Assembly (NCBI GenBank): GCA_937873165.1
Contig: CALMVH010000213.1
Location: forward strand, 1 to 7,378
DNA length: 7,378 bases
Reading direction: 5' to 3'
Source of the DNA: an uncultured Rhodospirillales bacterium
Lineage (GTDB): Bacteria; Pseudomonadota; Alphaproteobacteria; CALMVH01
Positions within the stretch are counted from its first letter, which is position 1; each line of letters starts with the position of its first letter. Below, in pieces: positions 1 to 7,228 of the stretch. The position numbers and the translations under genes were made by a program. The notes under the pieces were generated by a model. It saw nothing but the letters and a program-made list of their open reading frames with translations. It was not told the origin of the DNA and ran no database searches.

Positions 1-20
1 CGCGCTGCCCTGTAAGTCAT
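1..20 (-). CDS. Start of a further suf-operon gene, probably cysteine desulfurase SufS (partial)
   Basis: Only six complete codons are in the window (M-T-Y-R-A-A), so the protein cannot be identified from its own sequence. An ATG (minus strand, 20-18) overlaps the sufD stop in an ATGA arrangement. A good Shine-Dalgarno, GGGAGA, lies seven bases upstream, so a translated gene is well supported. In alphaproteobacterial suf operons the gene after sufD is commonly sufS, the PLP-dependent desulfurase that supplies sulfur to SufBCD. The sufS assignment rests on gene order alone, and another suf gene is possible. Confidence 0.5.
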
Positions 21-1206
21 CGTTTGGTCTCCCATGCCTGTGCTGCCCGATCGGTGAACGCAACGCGTACGGCTTCGTCGCTGATCAGGTCCACGGCGGA
101 TGCGATAAACGCCTGCACCAGTAAGGCCCGCGCCTCCGCTTCGCCCAGTCCGCGCGACCGCAGGTAGAACAACGCTTCGGCATCCAGCCGGCCCGATGTG
201 GCGCCGTGGCTGCATTTCACGTCATCGGCATAGATCTCAAGCTCCGGCTTGGCGTTCACCTCGGCGTTCGGCGACAGCATCAGCGACTGGTTCAACTGGA
301 AACCATCTGTCTTCTGCGCGCCCTCTGCCACGAAGATCTTGCCCTGGAATACGCTGCGCCCGTTGCCGTCCATCACATGCCGGTACGTCTCGCGGCTGGA
401 GCAATGCGGAACCATGTGCCGGATTGCAGTGGTAGTATCGATGTGGCTGTCGCCATCGACCACATGCGCCCCGTTCAGTTCCAAGTGACCGCCCTCGCCG
501 TGAAAGCAGGCAATCGTCTGGTGGCGCGTGACTTGGCCGCCCGTGTTCAGCGAGAACGCCTCGTAGGTGGCATCCCGCGCCAGATCGACTGTGCCGAGCG
601 CCAGCGAAACAGCCTGGGACGCACTTTCGTGCAGCCGGTAGTGCTTGACCGACGACCCTGGACCCACCTCGATCCGGCTCAGCATGCTGCCGGTGAAGGC
701 ACCGTGGCAGGCATGGCGCTCGATGATCGTGGCGCGGGTATTGTGTCCGGCGAAAACGGAAAACGCGGTATGCGCGACCGCGGCGTTGCTGCCGACAAAG
801 ACGACTTCCAGCGGCGTTGTGACCACCGCATCCTCCGCGACCCGCAGGGTGACGGATGAACGCCGCAAAGCCAAGTTCAGATGGGCGATGGCATGCGCTT
901 CCAGGCTGGCGTGATACGGCAGCGGCTCGTGCTCGACAGTCAGACCGTGGGGCAGGGCCGTGGAAAGGTCGTCCCGAACGATCCCGTCCACAAGCACAAG
1001 CCGGCAGGCGCCCTCAACCAAAGGCGGTGGTACGGTGGTGTTGGCTTCGGGCGATCCGGAGGAACGTCCTTGCAGGACGCCAAGGCTGGTGTACTTCCAA
1101 CCCTCCTCACGCACGGTCGGCAAACCCAGCGCCACGAACTTCGCCGCAGCTGCGTGGCGCTGCACGTCGCTTTCGGGAATAGCCGCCAGTTGATCCTCGA
1201 ACAACA

Positions 1207-1207
<1 letters not shown>
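17..1207 (-). CDS. sufD: Fe-S cluster assembly protein SufD
   Basis: SufD is a non-catalytic partner of SufB in the cytoplasmic SufBC2D scaffold, where nascent Fe-S clusters form at the SufB-SufD interface. The 396-residue product has the beta-helical SufB/SufD core. Its hallmark C-terminal stretch VKCSHGATSGRLD (residues 330-342) includes Cys332 and His334, which appear to match E. coli Cys358 and His360 (His360 is required for assembly). The N-terminal part contains the typical motif REEGWKYT (33-40). I chose the ATG at 1207 over an in-frame TTG one codon earlier: it shares one base with the sufC stop (TGATG) and has a GAGG Shine-Dalgarno seven bases upstream. The stop overlaps the next gene's ATG. 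Length and motifs are normal for the family, with no sign of damage. Confidence 0.95.
28..33 (-). promoter_or_regulatory. Ribosome binding site for the gene after sufD
   Basis: GGGAGA on the minus strand lies seven bases upstream of the ATG at 20-18, inside the last codons of sufD. It supports the ATGA overlap as a true start. Confidence 0.55.
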
Positions 1208-1956
<749 letters not shown>

Positions 1957-2013
1957 TTACTCTTGATCCTGAAGTGTACACTGTAACTAACACAATGTTT
2001 CGAAACCGACGAC
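1957..2013. promoter_or_regulatory. sufB-sufC spacer with two perfect 10-bp palindromes
   Basis: The spacer contains AGTGTACACT at 1973-1982 and GTTTCGAAAC at 1997-2006. Both are perfect palindromes and their centres are 24 bp apart. Neither has room for a hairpin loop, so a protein site is more plausible than an RNA stem. I found no convincing -35/-10 pair in the spacer. Their function is unknown and chance is possible. Confidence 0.25.
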
Positions 2014-3471
2014 TCACCCGACGCTCCCTTCTAGGGAAATCCCGATCAGCTTCTGCGCCTCGACAGCGAATTCCATCGGCAATTGTTGCATCACTTCGCG
2101 GCAGAAGCCGTTGACGATCAGCGATACGGCTTCCTCCTGCGGGATGCCGCGCTGGCGGCAGTAGAACAGCTGGTCGTCGCTGATCTTGGCGGTGCTGGCC
2201 TCGTGCTCGATTGTGGCGCCGGGGTTACGGCTTTCGATGTAGGGCACCGTGTGCGCGCCGCAAGATGAACCGATCAGGAGGCTGTCGCACTGGGTGTAAT
2301 TGCGCGCGCCCTCGGCGCGGGGCAGCACGCGCACCAGGCCGCGATAGGTGTTCTGGCCGTGTCCCGCCGAGATGCCCTTCGAGACGATGCGCGACTTCGT
2401 GTTGCGCCCGATGTGGATCATCTTCGTGCCGGTGTCGGCCTGCTGGTAATTGTTGGCGATGGCGACGGAGTAGAACTCCCCAACGCTGTTATCGCCCTGC
2501 AGAATGCAACTTGGGTACTTCCAGGTGATCGCCGAACCGGTCTCCACCTGGGTCCATGAAATCTTCGAGTTCCGACCCCGGCACGCGCCCCGCTTGGTCA
2601 CGAAATTGTAGATGCCGCCCTTGCCGTTTTCGTCGCCAGGGTACCAGTTCTGCACGGTCGAATATTTGATCTCCGCATCGTCGAGCGCCACCAGTTCAAC
2701 CACTGCCGCATGCAGCTGGTTCTCGTCGCGCTTCGGCGCGGTGCAGCCTTCCAGGTAGCTGACGTAGGAACCGGCATCGGCAATGATCAGCGTACGCTCG
2801 AACTGACCCGTGTTGGCGGCATTGATGCGGAAATAGGTCGAAAGCTCCATCGGGCAGCGCACGCCCTTGGGGATGTAGACAAACGAGCCGTCGGTAAACG
2901 CGGCTGAGTTCAGCGTGGCGTAGAAATTATCTGTCACGGGCACGACTGATCCCAGGTACTTGCGCACCAGTTCGGGATGCTCCCGCACGGCCTCAGAGAT
3001 CGGGCAGAAGATCACGCCGACTTCCGCTAGCTTCTTCTTGAAGGTGGTCGCGACCGAGACGCTGTCGAACACGGCGTCGACCGCCACCGTAGGCTCCACG
3101 CCTGCCAGCAGTTCCTGCTCGCGGATCGGAATGCCCAGCTTCTTGTAGGTCTCCAAAAGCTCGGGATCGACCTCGTCGAGGCTCTTCAGCTTTTCCGTCG
3201 CCTTGGGGGCCGAGTAATAATGCGCGTCCTGGTAGTCAATGGCGGGGTAATCCAGCTTCGACCAGCGCGGTTCGTGCATCTGGGTCCACGCGCGGTACGC
3301 CGACAGCCGCCATTCCAGCAACCACGAGGGTTCCTCCTTTTTCGCCGAGATGAAGCGAATGATATCCTCGTTCATCCCTTTGGGCGCGGCTTCCGACTCG
3401 ATATCGGTGACGAAGCCGTACTTGTACTTTTCGTCGACCAGCTGGCCCAGAAGTTCATCCTGCGTCGTCAT
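2014..3471 (-). CDS. sufB: Fe-S cluster assembly scaffold SufB
   Basis: SufB is the scaffold subunit that accepts sulfur and assembles the nascent cluster together with SufD and the ATPase SufC. The 485-residue product is close to the usual length (E. coli 495). Visible landmarks are FISAKKEEPSWLLEWRL (40-56), the EGCTAP motif with Cys243 (matching E. coli Cys254, the sulfur acceptor), NYTQCDSLLIG with Cys395 (matching Cys405), and EHEASTAKIS with Glu424 (matching Glu434, an essential ligand residue). I chose the ATG at 3471-3469. It overlaps the Rrf2 stop in an ATGA junction, has an AAAGGAAA Shine-Dalgarno, and starts with the family-like MTTQDELLGQ. The reading frame stays open for 52 more codons upstream, but that stretch is an out-of-frame reading of the Rrf2 gene. 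Translational coupling to the regulator is likely. Confidence 0.97.
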   Translation of the reverse strand: MTTQDELLGQLVDEKYKYGFVTDIESEAAPKGMNEDIIRFISAKKEEPSWLLEWRLSAYRAWTQMHEPRWSKLDYPAIDYQDAHYYSAPKATEKLKSLDEVDPELLETYKKLGIPIREQELLAGVEPTVAVDAVFDSVSVATTFKKKLAEVGVIFCPISEAVREHPELVRKYLGSVVPVTDNFYATLNSAAFTDGSFVYIPKGVRCPMELSTYFRINAANTGQFERTLIIADAGSYVSYLEGCTAPKRDENQLHAAVVELVALDDAEIKYSTVQNWYPGDENGKGGIYNFVTKRGACRGRNSKISWTQVETGSAITWKYPSCILQGDNSVGEFYSVAIANNYQQADTGTKMIHIGRNTKSRIVSKGISAGHGQNTYRGLVRVLPRAEGARNYTQCDSLLIGSSCGAHTVPYIESRNPGATIEHEASTAKISDDQLFYCRQRGIPQEEAVSLIVNGFCREVMQQLPMEFAVEAQKLIGISLEGSVG

Positions 3472-3941
3472 GCAATTTCCTTTATGCGAGGCACGCCGTC
3501 GCGGTAAGCCGCCGGTATGAACGGTTCCGCCATCTCGGCAAGGCTGACGCTCGAAAGAGCGCCCACCAGTGCGGTGTTGATCCTGTCCCAGTTGCCGCGC
3601 ACGGCACACAGCCGTTCGACCTGGCAACCCGTATCGTCATGCCCGCCGACGCATTCCGTGAGCGAAATCGGTCCCTCGACCGCAGCAATGATGTCCGCCA
3701 CCGAGATGTCCGAAGCTCCGCGGGCCAGGCCGTAACCACCGCTCATGCCGCGTTGAGAGGTGACGACGCCACCCTTTGCCAGCAGCTTCATCAGTTTCGC
3801 GACAGTGGGCTCCGGAACGCCGCTCTTCTGTGCCAGCAATCCGCACGGGAAAGTCGCCCCGCCACAATGGTTTGCCGGATCCCGGGCCATGGTGGTGAGC
3901 ACCACAATCGCATAATCGCTGAGTTTCGAAAGACGGATCAT
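3468..3941 (-). CDS. Rrf2-family SUF operon regulator with Fe-S-binding cysteines
   Basis: This is a winged-helix transcription factor of the Rrf2/IscR family, closest by motif to the group called SUF system Fe-S assembly regulator. The 157-residue protein opens with MIRLSKLSDYAIVVLTTMA, has the helix-turn-helix region around residues 30-75 (VPEPTVAKLMKLLAKGGVVTSQRG, then the wing SGGYGLAR), and the family tail EGPISLTEC...CAVRGNWDRIN. Cys97, Cys106 and Cys112 are spaced C-x8-C-x5-C, against C-x5-C-x5-C in E. coli IscR. They are the likely cluster ligands. Two further cysteines, 26 and 33, flank the start of the HTH and are not expected in the family. I chose the ATG at 3941 over a TTG three codons earlier because the family begins at MIRLSKL. 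The Shine-Dalgarno is weak. First gene of the suf operon, it overlaps sufB by four bases and probably represses its own promoter through the 3953-3977 site. Confidence 0.93.
   Translation of the reverse strand: MIRLSKLSDYAIVVLTTMARDPANHCGGATFPCGLLAQKSGVPEPTVAKLMKLLAKGGVVTSQRGMSGGYGLARGASDISVADIIAAVEGPISLTECVGGHDDTGCQVERLCAVRGNWDRINTALVGALSSVSLAEMAEPFIPAAYRDGVPRIKEIA
3476..3483 (-). promoter_or_regulatory. Ribosome binding site that fixes the sufB start
   Basis: AAAGGAAA on the minus strand, four bases upstream of the ATG at 3471-3469 (core AAGGA about six bases away), within the last codons of the Rrf2 gene. It argues against a longer sufB starting further upstream. Confidence 0.65.
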
Positions 3942-3952
3942 GGATCCCAAGG

Positions 3953-3977
3953 ATAGAGGACTAATTCTGTCCTGTAT
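3953..3977. promoter_or_regulatory. IscR type 1-like operator upstream of the Rrf2-suf operon
   Basis: This 25-bp imperfect palindrome has 9-bp half-sites, ATAGAGGAC (3953-3961) and GTCCTGTAT (3969-3977), complementary at 8 of 9 positions around a 7-bp AT-rich centre. Against the E. coli IscR type 1 consensus (outer ATA/TAT, inner GACT and AGTC around RWWWY) I count 20 of 25 matching positions, including all of GACT, the centre and GTC. It begins 11 bp upstream of the regulator's ATG and covers the candidate -10, as expected for an autorepressor. Binding is inferred from the pattern and position. Confidence 0.7.
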
Positions 3978-4001
3978 ATCTAGATCGAGTGGGAATTAGT
4001 C
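3959..4001. repeat. 9-bp perfect inverted repeat across the suf promoter
   Basis: GACTAATTC (3959-3967) and its reverse complement GAATTAGTC (3993-4001) are separated by 25 bp. The first copy is the core of the IscR-like operator. The second overlaps the -35 hexamer and lacks the other half of the palindrome, so it may be an auxiliary half-site. A transcript hairpin is less likely because the second copy lies at or upstream of the -35. Confidence 0.5.
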
Positions 4002-4003
4002 AA
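3973..4003 (-). promoter_or_regulatory. Candidate sigma-70 promoter of the Rrf2-suf operon
   Basis: On the minus strand, TTGACT (4003-3998; 5 of 6 to TTGACA) can serve as the -35. Two -10 candidates follow: GATATA (3980-3975) at the ideal 17-bp spacing but a poor match, and TATACA (3978-3973), a better match at 19 bp. The -35 overlaps the amidase stop codon by one base. Weak -10 or overlong spacing fits a regulated promoter. The operator at 3953-3977 overlaps either -10. Confidence 0.55.
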
Positions 4004-5309
4004 GCGCGTGCTGCAAGGCTGCGGCAATCGCGGCCAGTTTCATTTCGGACCCGCTGGGCGCCATCAACTGCAGCCCGACGGGGGTAGCGCCCGGCAAGGG
4101 GATCGAAATGGCGGTAAAATTGAACAGGTTTGCAAAACGCACGTTGCGGGCAGTCACCGCCTGCCACGCGGCGGTAGCCTGGGCATCAGGCAGTGACGAG
4201 AGCGGAACGGGCAGGTTGGGTGTCGTGGGCGTGATCAGCGCGTCGATATGAGATAAGTTCGACTTCATGCGATTGGCAAGCGTGCGGCGCATTCCCATCA
4301 GGCTTTGCACCTGGAACGTGTCCGCGGCCAACCCTGCCTCGAACCGCAATCTTGTTACGGGATCTACTTTGTCCAAGCCGGATTCAACCCGTTCGCGACC
4401 GAGGTAGCGTACCAGCGTCGCGCTGTTCACCACCTGGGCGAAGCTGTTCAGTTCGCTATGATCGGCAATGACAAGCCGGCTTACGGCCGCGCCCCCGCGC
4501 ATGATGCGGGTGATCGCGTCATTCATCGCGCTGGCTACCGCTGGCTCCAGGTTGTCATAAAAGTGTACTTCGGGCAGACCCAGCCTGAACGAGGCCAACG
4601 GGGCGCGGGCGACGATACCGTGGCCTAGTGATTCGAGCACCGTCACCAGGTCGTCAGGCGTGCGCGTGACCAGGCCGATGGTATCCAGTTCCCGCGACAA
4701 GGGGAACATGCCCTCCCGCGACCAGAACTCCATACCCGGCTTGAAGCCGGTCACGCCGCAGAAGGCAGCCGGCACCCGGATCGAGCCGCCGGTATCGGTG
4801 CCGACCGCAAAATCGCAAAGGCCCGCCGTCACGGCCGCCGCCGATCCGCTGCTCGACCCGCCAGGCGTATGGGGTTCGTCGAAGCGGGGGTTGAGCGGCG
4901 TTTTCAGCGTCAGGTTCTGATACGAGAGCGCAAACTCGGTCGAAACGGTCTTGCCGATCACGACGGCGCCCGCGTCGCGCAGGCGTTTGATAAACGGCCC
5001 CTGTGCCGGGGCGAGATCCGACACGTCGAGGGTGGTTCCGGCCGTGGTTGGCTGCCCTTCGACCGCGACTATCTCCTTGACCGCGATCGCCACGCCGGCC
5101 AGCGGCATCTTCGGATTCGTCCGGGCGCCGTCACGGTCCAGCCTCTGGGCCTCGGCGATAGCCTGTTCCGCGGCGATGTGCGTGAAGGCGGCCGTCTTGA
5201 TATCGCCTGCCTGCGCACGCTCCAGCCGAGCCGATACAACATCCTGGTAAGGGGTCGCGTCGCGCTTCATGGATTGGATGGTGCCGATCAGGGATGGGCT
5301 GGCGGACAT
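3996..5309 (-). CDS. Amidase-signature family hydrolase
   Basis: This enzyme hydrolyses a carboxamide; the substrate is unknown. The 437-residue protein has the complete Ser-cisSer-Lys triad of the amidase signature family: Lys78 in AIAVKEIV, Ser152 in PGGSSSGSAAAV (149-160), and nucleophile Ser176 in GTDTGGSIRVPAAFCG (170-185). The spacing (74 and 24 residues) agrees with FAAH and other members. Conserved late motifs are DALITPTTP (356-364), FNFTAISIPLP (396-406) and PVGLQLMAP (410-418). There is no signal peptide, so it is probably cytoplasmic. It is shorter than most GatA subunits, and no gatC or gatB is nearby, so a stand-alone amidase is likelier than a tRNA amidotransferase subunit. The ATG at 5309 follows a GAAAGAGA ribosome site. 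A 37-bp gap to irr suggests co-transcription, and its stop codon touches the suf promoter. Confidence 0.9.
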   Translation of the reverse strand: MSASPSLIGTIQSMKRDATPYQDVVSARLERAQAGDIKTAAFTHIAAEQAIAEAQRLDRDGARTNPKMPLAGVAIAVKEIVAVEGQPTTAGTTLDVSDLAPAQGPFIKRLRDAGAVVIGKTVSTEFALSYQNLTLKTPLNPRFDEPHTPGGSSSGSAAAVTAGLCDFAVGTDTGGSIRVPAAFCGVTGFKPGMEFWSREGMFPLSRELDTIGLVTRTPDDLVTVLESLGHGIVARAPLASFRLGLPEVHFYDNLEPAVASAMNDAITRIMRGGAAVSRLVIADHSELNSFAQVVNSATLVRYLGRERVESGLDKVDPVTRLRFEAGLAADTFQVQSLMGMRRTLANRMKSNLSHIDALITPTTPNLPVPLSSLPDAQATAAWQAVTARNVRFANLFNFTAISIPLPGATPVGLQLMAPSGSEMKLAAIAAALQHALD

Positions 5310-5315
5310 CGTCGG

Positions 5316-5323
5316 TCTCTTTC
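5316..5323 (-). promoter_or_regulatory. Ribosome binding site of the amidase gene
   Basis: GAAAGAGA on the minus strand, six bases upstream of the ATG at 5309-5307, in the 37-bp irr-amidase gap. Confidence 0.4.
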
Positions 5324-5346
5324 GCGCCGGTGCTGACTATGGATCG

Positions 5347-5802
5347 CTAGGGAGTGTCGCCCGGTGGCGCTGTGACGTCTGGAAGTGTGCCGTGCACGCG
5401 TACGATCACCTGGATGCTGCTGACCTTTGCACCCGGCGGCGCGTCGGGCAGGCCGATCACCTCGATGCCGTGACCATGAATATCCTCGAGCCGGCCTGAG
5501 TCGACATGGTAGAAGTGATGATGCGCGTCGCTGTTTGTGTCGAAATACGATTGGCCAGGCTCGATCACCACCTGCGTCAGCAACCCGACGCGGGTCAATT
5601 GATGCAGCGTATTGTAAACAGTGGCGAGCGACATTGAAATGCCGGACGCGATTATCTCCTGGTGTAACTGTTCCGCGGTCACGTGCCGATGGGTTTCCTG
5701 GAACAGGGTTTCCGCCAAACGGACCCGTTGGCGCGTCGGGCGCAATCCGGCCTGTTTCAAGCGGTCTTGGATGTCGGCCTGATCCTGCATGGTCGCGATC
5801 AT
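5347..5802 (-). CDS. irr: Irr-type Fur-family iron response regulator
   Basis: Irr represses or activates iron, haem and Fe-S genes in Alphaproteobacteria according to haem status rather than by binding ferrous iron directly. The 151-residue protein has the Fur-type winged helix: LKQAGLRPTRQRVRLAETLF (15-34), His38 and His40, and recognition helix SMSLATVYNTLHQL (56-69). It then has a dimerisation domain with SYFDTNSDAHHHFYHVDSG (85-103). The His94-His95-His96 run matches the His117-119 haem-binding motif of Bradyrhizobium Irr. It contains no cysteine at all, so it lacks both the Zn-binding CxxC pairs of many Fur/Zur/PerR proteins and the N-terminal Cys-Pro haem motif of Bradyrhizobium Irr. 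It resembles the rhizobial Irr proteins that also lack that motif. The start is uncertain: ATG at 5802 is preferred, but a GTG at 5808 and an ATG at 5790 are in frame and none has a clear Shine-Dalgarno. It sits 28 bp after the flavoenzyme gene. Confidence 0.88.
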   Translation of the reverse strand: MIATMQDQADIQDRLKQAGLRPTRQRVRLAETLFQETHRHVTAEQLHQEIIASGISMSLATVYNTLHQLTRVGLLTQVVIEPGQSYFDTNSDAHHHFYHVDSGRLEDIHGHGIEVIGLPDAPPGAKVSSIQVIVRVHGTLPDVTAPPGDTP

Positions 5803-5830
5803 AGGCACGAGAGATTACCGGACCGTTGCA

Positions 5831-7228
5831 TCAATCGCCTGTCGCAATCCGCTCGACCAGTTGCCGAACCGTAGGCACGAAGCCGTTGGCGTAGAAAGGG
5901 TCGGTCCTAAAACGATAGGCGTTGTGACCGGCGAACATCAGTTGATGTTCCACATCCTCGGAATGGCTGATGTTTTGCAAAGTTTTCTGAATGCAGTACG
6001 ACCGCGGATCGGCACGCCGGCCCGTGGTGCCCGCCTCGTTTTCTGCCCAATTCGAGAACTGGCATTGCGACAGGCACCCCATGCACTCCACCTGGTCGCG
6101 AAGAATGTGCTCCTCGCTGGCGGGGGTGACGAACACCAGGGTGTTGTCCGGCGTACGCAGCGCTTCGGTAAACCCCGCTGTCTTCCAACCCTCGGCGGAA
6201 ACTTTCTCGTGCGCTGTTACATAGACTAGGCGACCGCGCGCGCCCACCGCCAGAGCCGTGTCGTGGTCGCCCACCGGTTCGGTCTGGTAGGCGATCTGGC
6301 GTTCGGACCGAGCCCGCAGATCGTTGATGAAGGGGTTGATGACCGCCGATGAATAAAATCCGGTCGGGCTGAACTTGTTCAGGTAGACATCACCTTCGTT
6401 CAGATCCATCAGGCGCTGTTTCCAGGCTTCGGAGATCGGACTTTCCTGCGTCAGCAGAGGGCGGGTACCGAACTGGAATCCTATGGGCCCCAGTTCGGGA
6501 TTGTCGATCCATTCATCCCATTCGCGCAAGTACCACACCCCGCCGGCCATAATGATCGGCGTGTTATCCAGGCCAAAGCCGCGCATCACATCGCGCAGCG
6601 TCTTGACGCGCGGAAACGGCGACTCGGGGTGGTCGGGGCTTTCGCTATTCGACAAACCGTTATGGCCGCCCGCTAGCCACGGGTCTTCGTACACCACTCC
6701 GCCCAGCCACTCGGGAAAGCGGCTATAAGCGCGCCGCCACAGCGCGTTGAAAGCGCGGCCGGATGAAACGATCGGGTAGTAATACACCCCGTAGTGCACG
6801 CACAGCTCAGCCAGCTTGTACGGCATGCCGGCCCCGCAGGTTACCCCGTGAACCAGGCCTTTCGCGCCCTCCAGAATGCCATGCAGGATGGCTTCGGTGC
6901 CGGCCATTTCCCAAAGCACGTTCATGTGGATGCGGCCTTCGCCGTTCGACCGCTCGTGGGCGATGCGCGCTTGCGCGATGCCGCCCGCTATGGCGTACTG
7001 GATCAACTCGTCATGGCGTTCGCGCCGTGTGCGCCCATGATAGGCTTGATCGATCAGTTCGCCATGTTCATCGAAACTGTCGGCATTCACGCCCGAGAAG
7101 GTACCAACGCCGCCGGCAGCCGACCACGCGCCCGAGCTTTCGCCATTCGAAACCGCGATACCCTTGCCCCCTTCGACGATGGGCAGAGTTTCGCGTCCTG
7201 AAAGAAGGATGGGGTTCAACGTTTTCAT
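5831..7228 (-). CDS. NAD(P)H-dependent flavin oxidoreductase, nitronate monooxygenase-like, with C-terminal Cys cluster
   Basis: This is an FMN-binding TIM-barrel enzyme of the nitronate monooxygenase / 2-nitropropane dioxygenase superfamily. Numbered from the chosen start (465 residues), it shows VEGGKGIAVSNG near the N-terminus (18-29), MNVLWEMAGTEAILHGILEG (102-121), VTCGAGMPYKL (129-139), AGGHNG with His189 (matching the catalytic His in the GGHxG motif), PIIMAGGVW (224-232) and GFQFGTRPLLTQES (250-263) for the flavin phosphate. It is over 100 residues longer than ordinary members. The extra C-terminal region holds CMGCLSQC (Cys382, 385, 389) plus Cys412, a possible metal or [4Fe-4S] site. 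I chose the ATG at 7228 because homologous N-termini as I recall them begin close to this point. An ATG at 7291 would add 21 residues containing DCGCCDY; neither start has a good Shine-Dalgarno. The substrate is unknown, and the nitronate label is a superfamily name only. Confidence 0.85.
   Translation of the reverse strand: MKTLNPILLSGRETLPIVEGGKGIAVSNGESSGAWSAAGGVGTFSGVNADSFDEHGELIDQAYHGRTRRERHDELIQYAIAGGIAQARIAHERSNGEGRIHMNVLWEMAGTEAILHGILEGAKGLVHGVTCGAGMPYKLAELCVHYGVYYYPIVSSGRAFNALWRRAYSRFPEWLGGVVYEDPWLAGGHNGLSNSESPDHPESPFPRVKTLRDVMRGFGLDNTPIIMAGGVWYLREWDEWIDNPELGPIGFQFGTRPLLTQESPISEAWKQRLMDLNEGDVYLNKFSPTGFYSSAVINPFINDLRARSERQIAYQTEPVGDHDTALAVGARGRLVYVTAHEKVSAEGWKTAGFTEALRTPDNTLVFVTPASEEHILRDQVECMGCLSQCQFSNWAENEAGTTGRRADPRSYCIQKTLQNISHSEDVEHQLMFAGHNAYRFRTDPFYANGFVPTVRQLVERIATGD

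Noticed and set aside
206..859. Long plus-strand open frame opposite sufD (217 codons)
   Set aside because: It is antisense to a clearly functional sufD, has no recognisable motif, and is the kind of open frame expected opposite GC-rich coding sequence.
3472..3627. 52-codon N-terminal extension of sufB
   Set aside because: This is an alternative frame of the Rrf2 gene. The ATGA overlap with AAAGGAAA upstream marks the real start at 3471.
3942..3950. TTG start for the Rrf2 regulator, adding three residues
   Set aside because: No ribosome site precedes it, and the family begins at the MIRLSKL segment encoded from the ATG at 3941.
3639..3956. Plus-strand open frame opposite the Rrf2 gene
   Set aside because: It is antisense to a well-supported regulator, with no known motif.
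3996..5309. Assignment of the amidase as GatA
   Set aside because: It is about 50 residues shorter than usual GatA, has no gatB/gatC neighbours, and only the general amidase-signature motifs match.
5347..5802. Assignment as Fur, Zur or PerR
   Set aside because: It has no cysteines and therefore no CxxC zinc sites; the HHH motif points to Irr.
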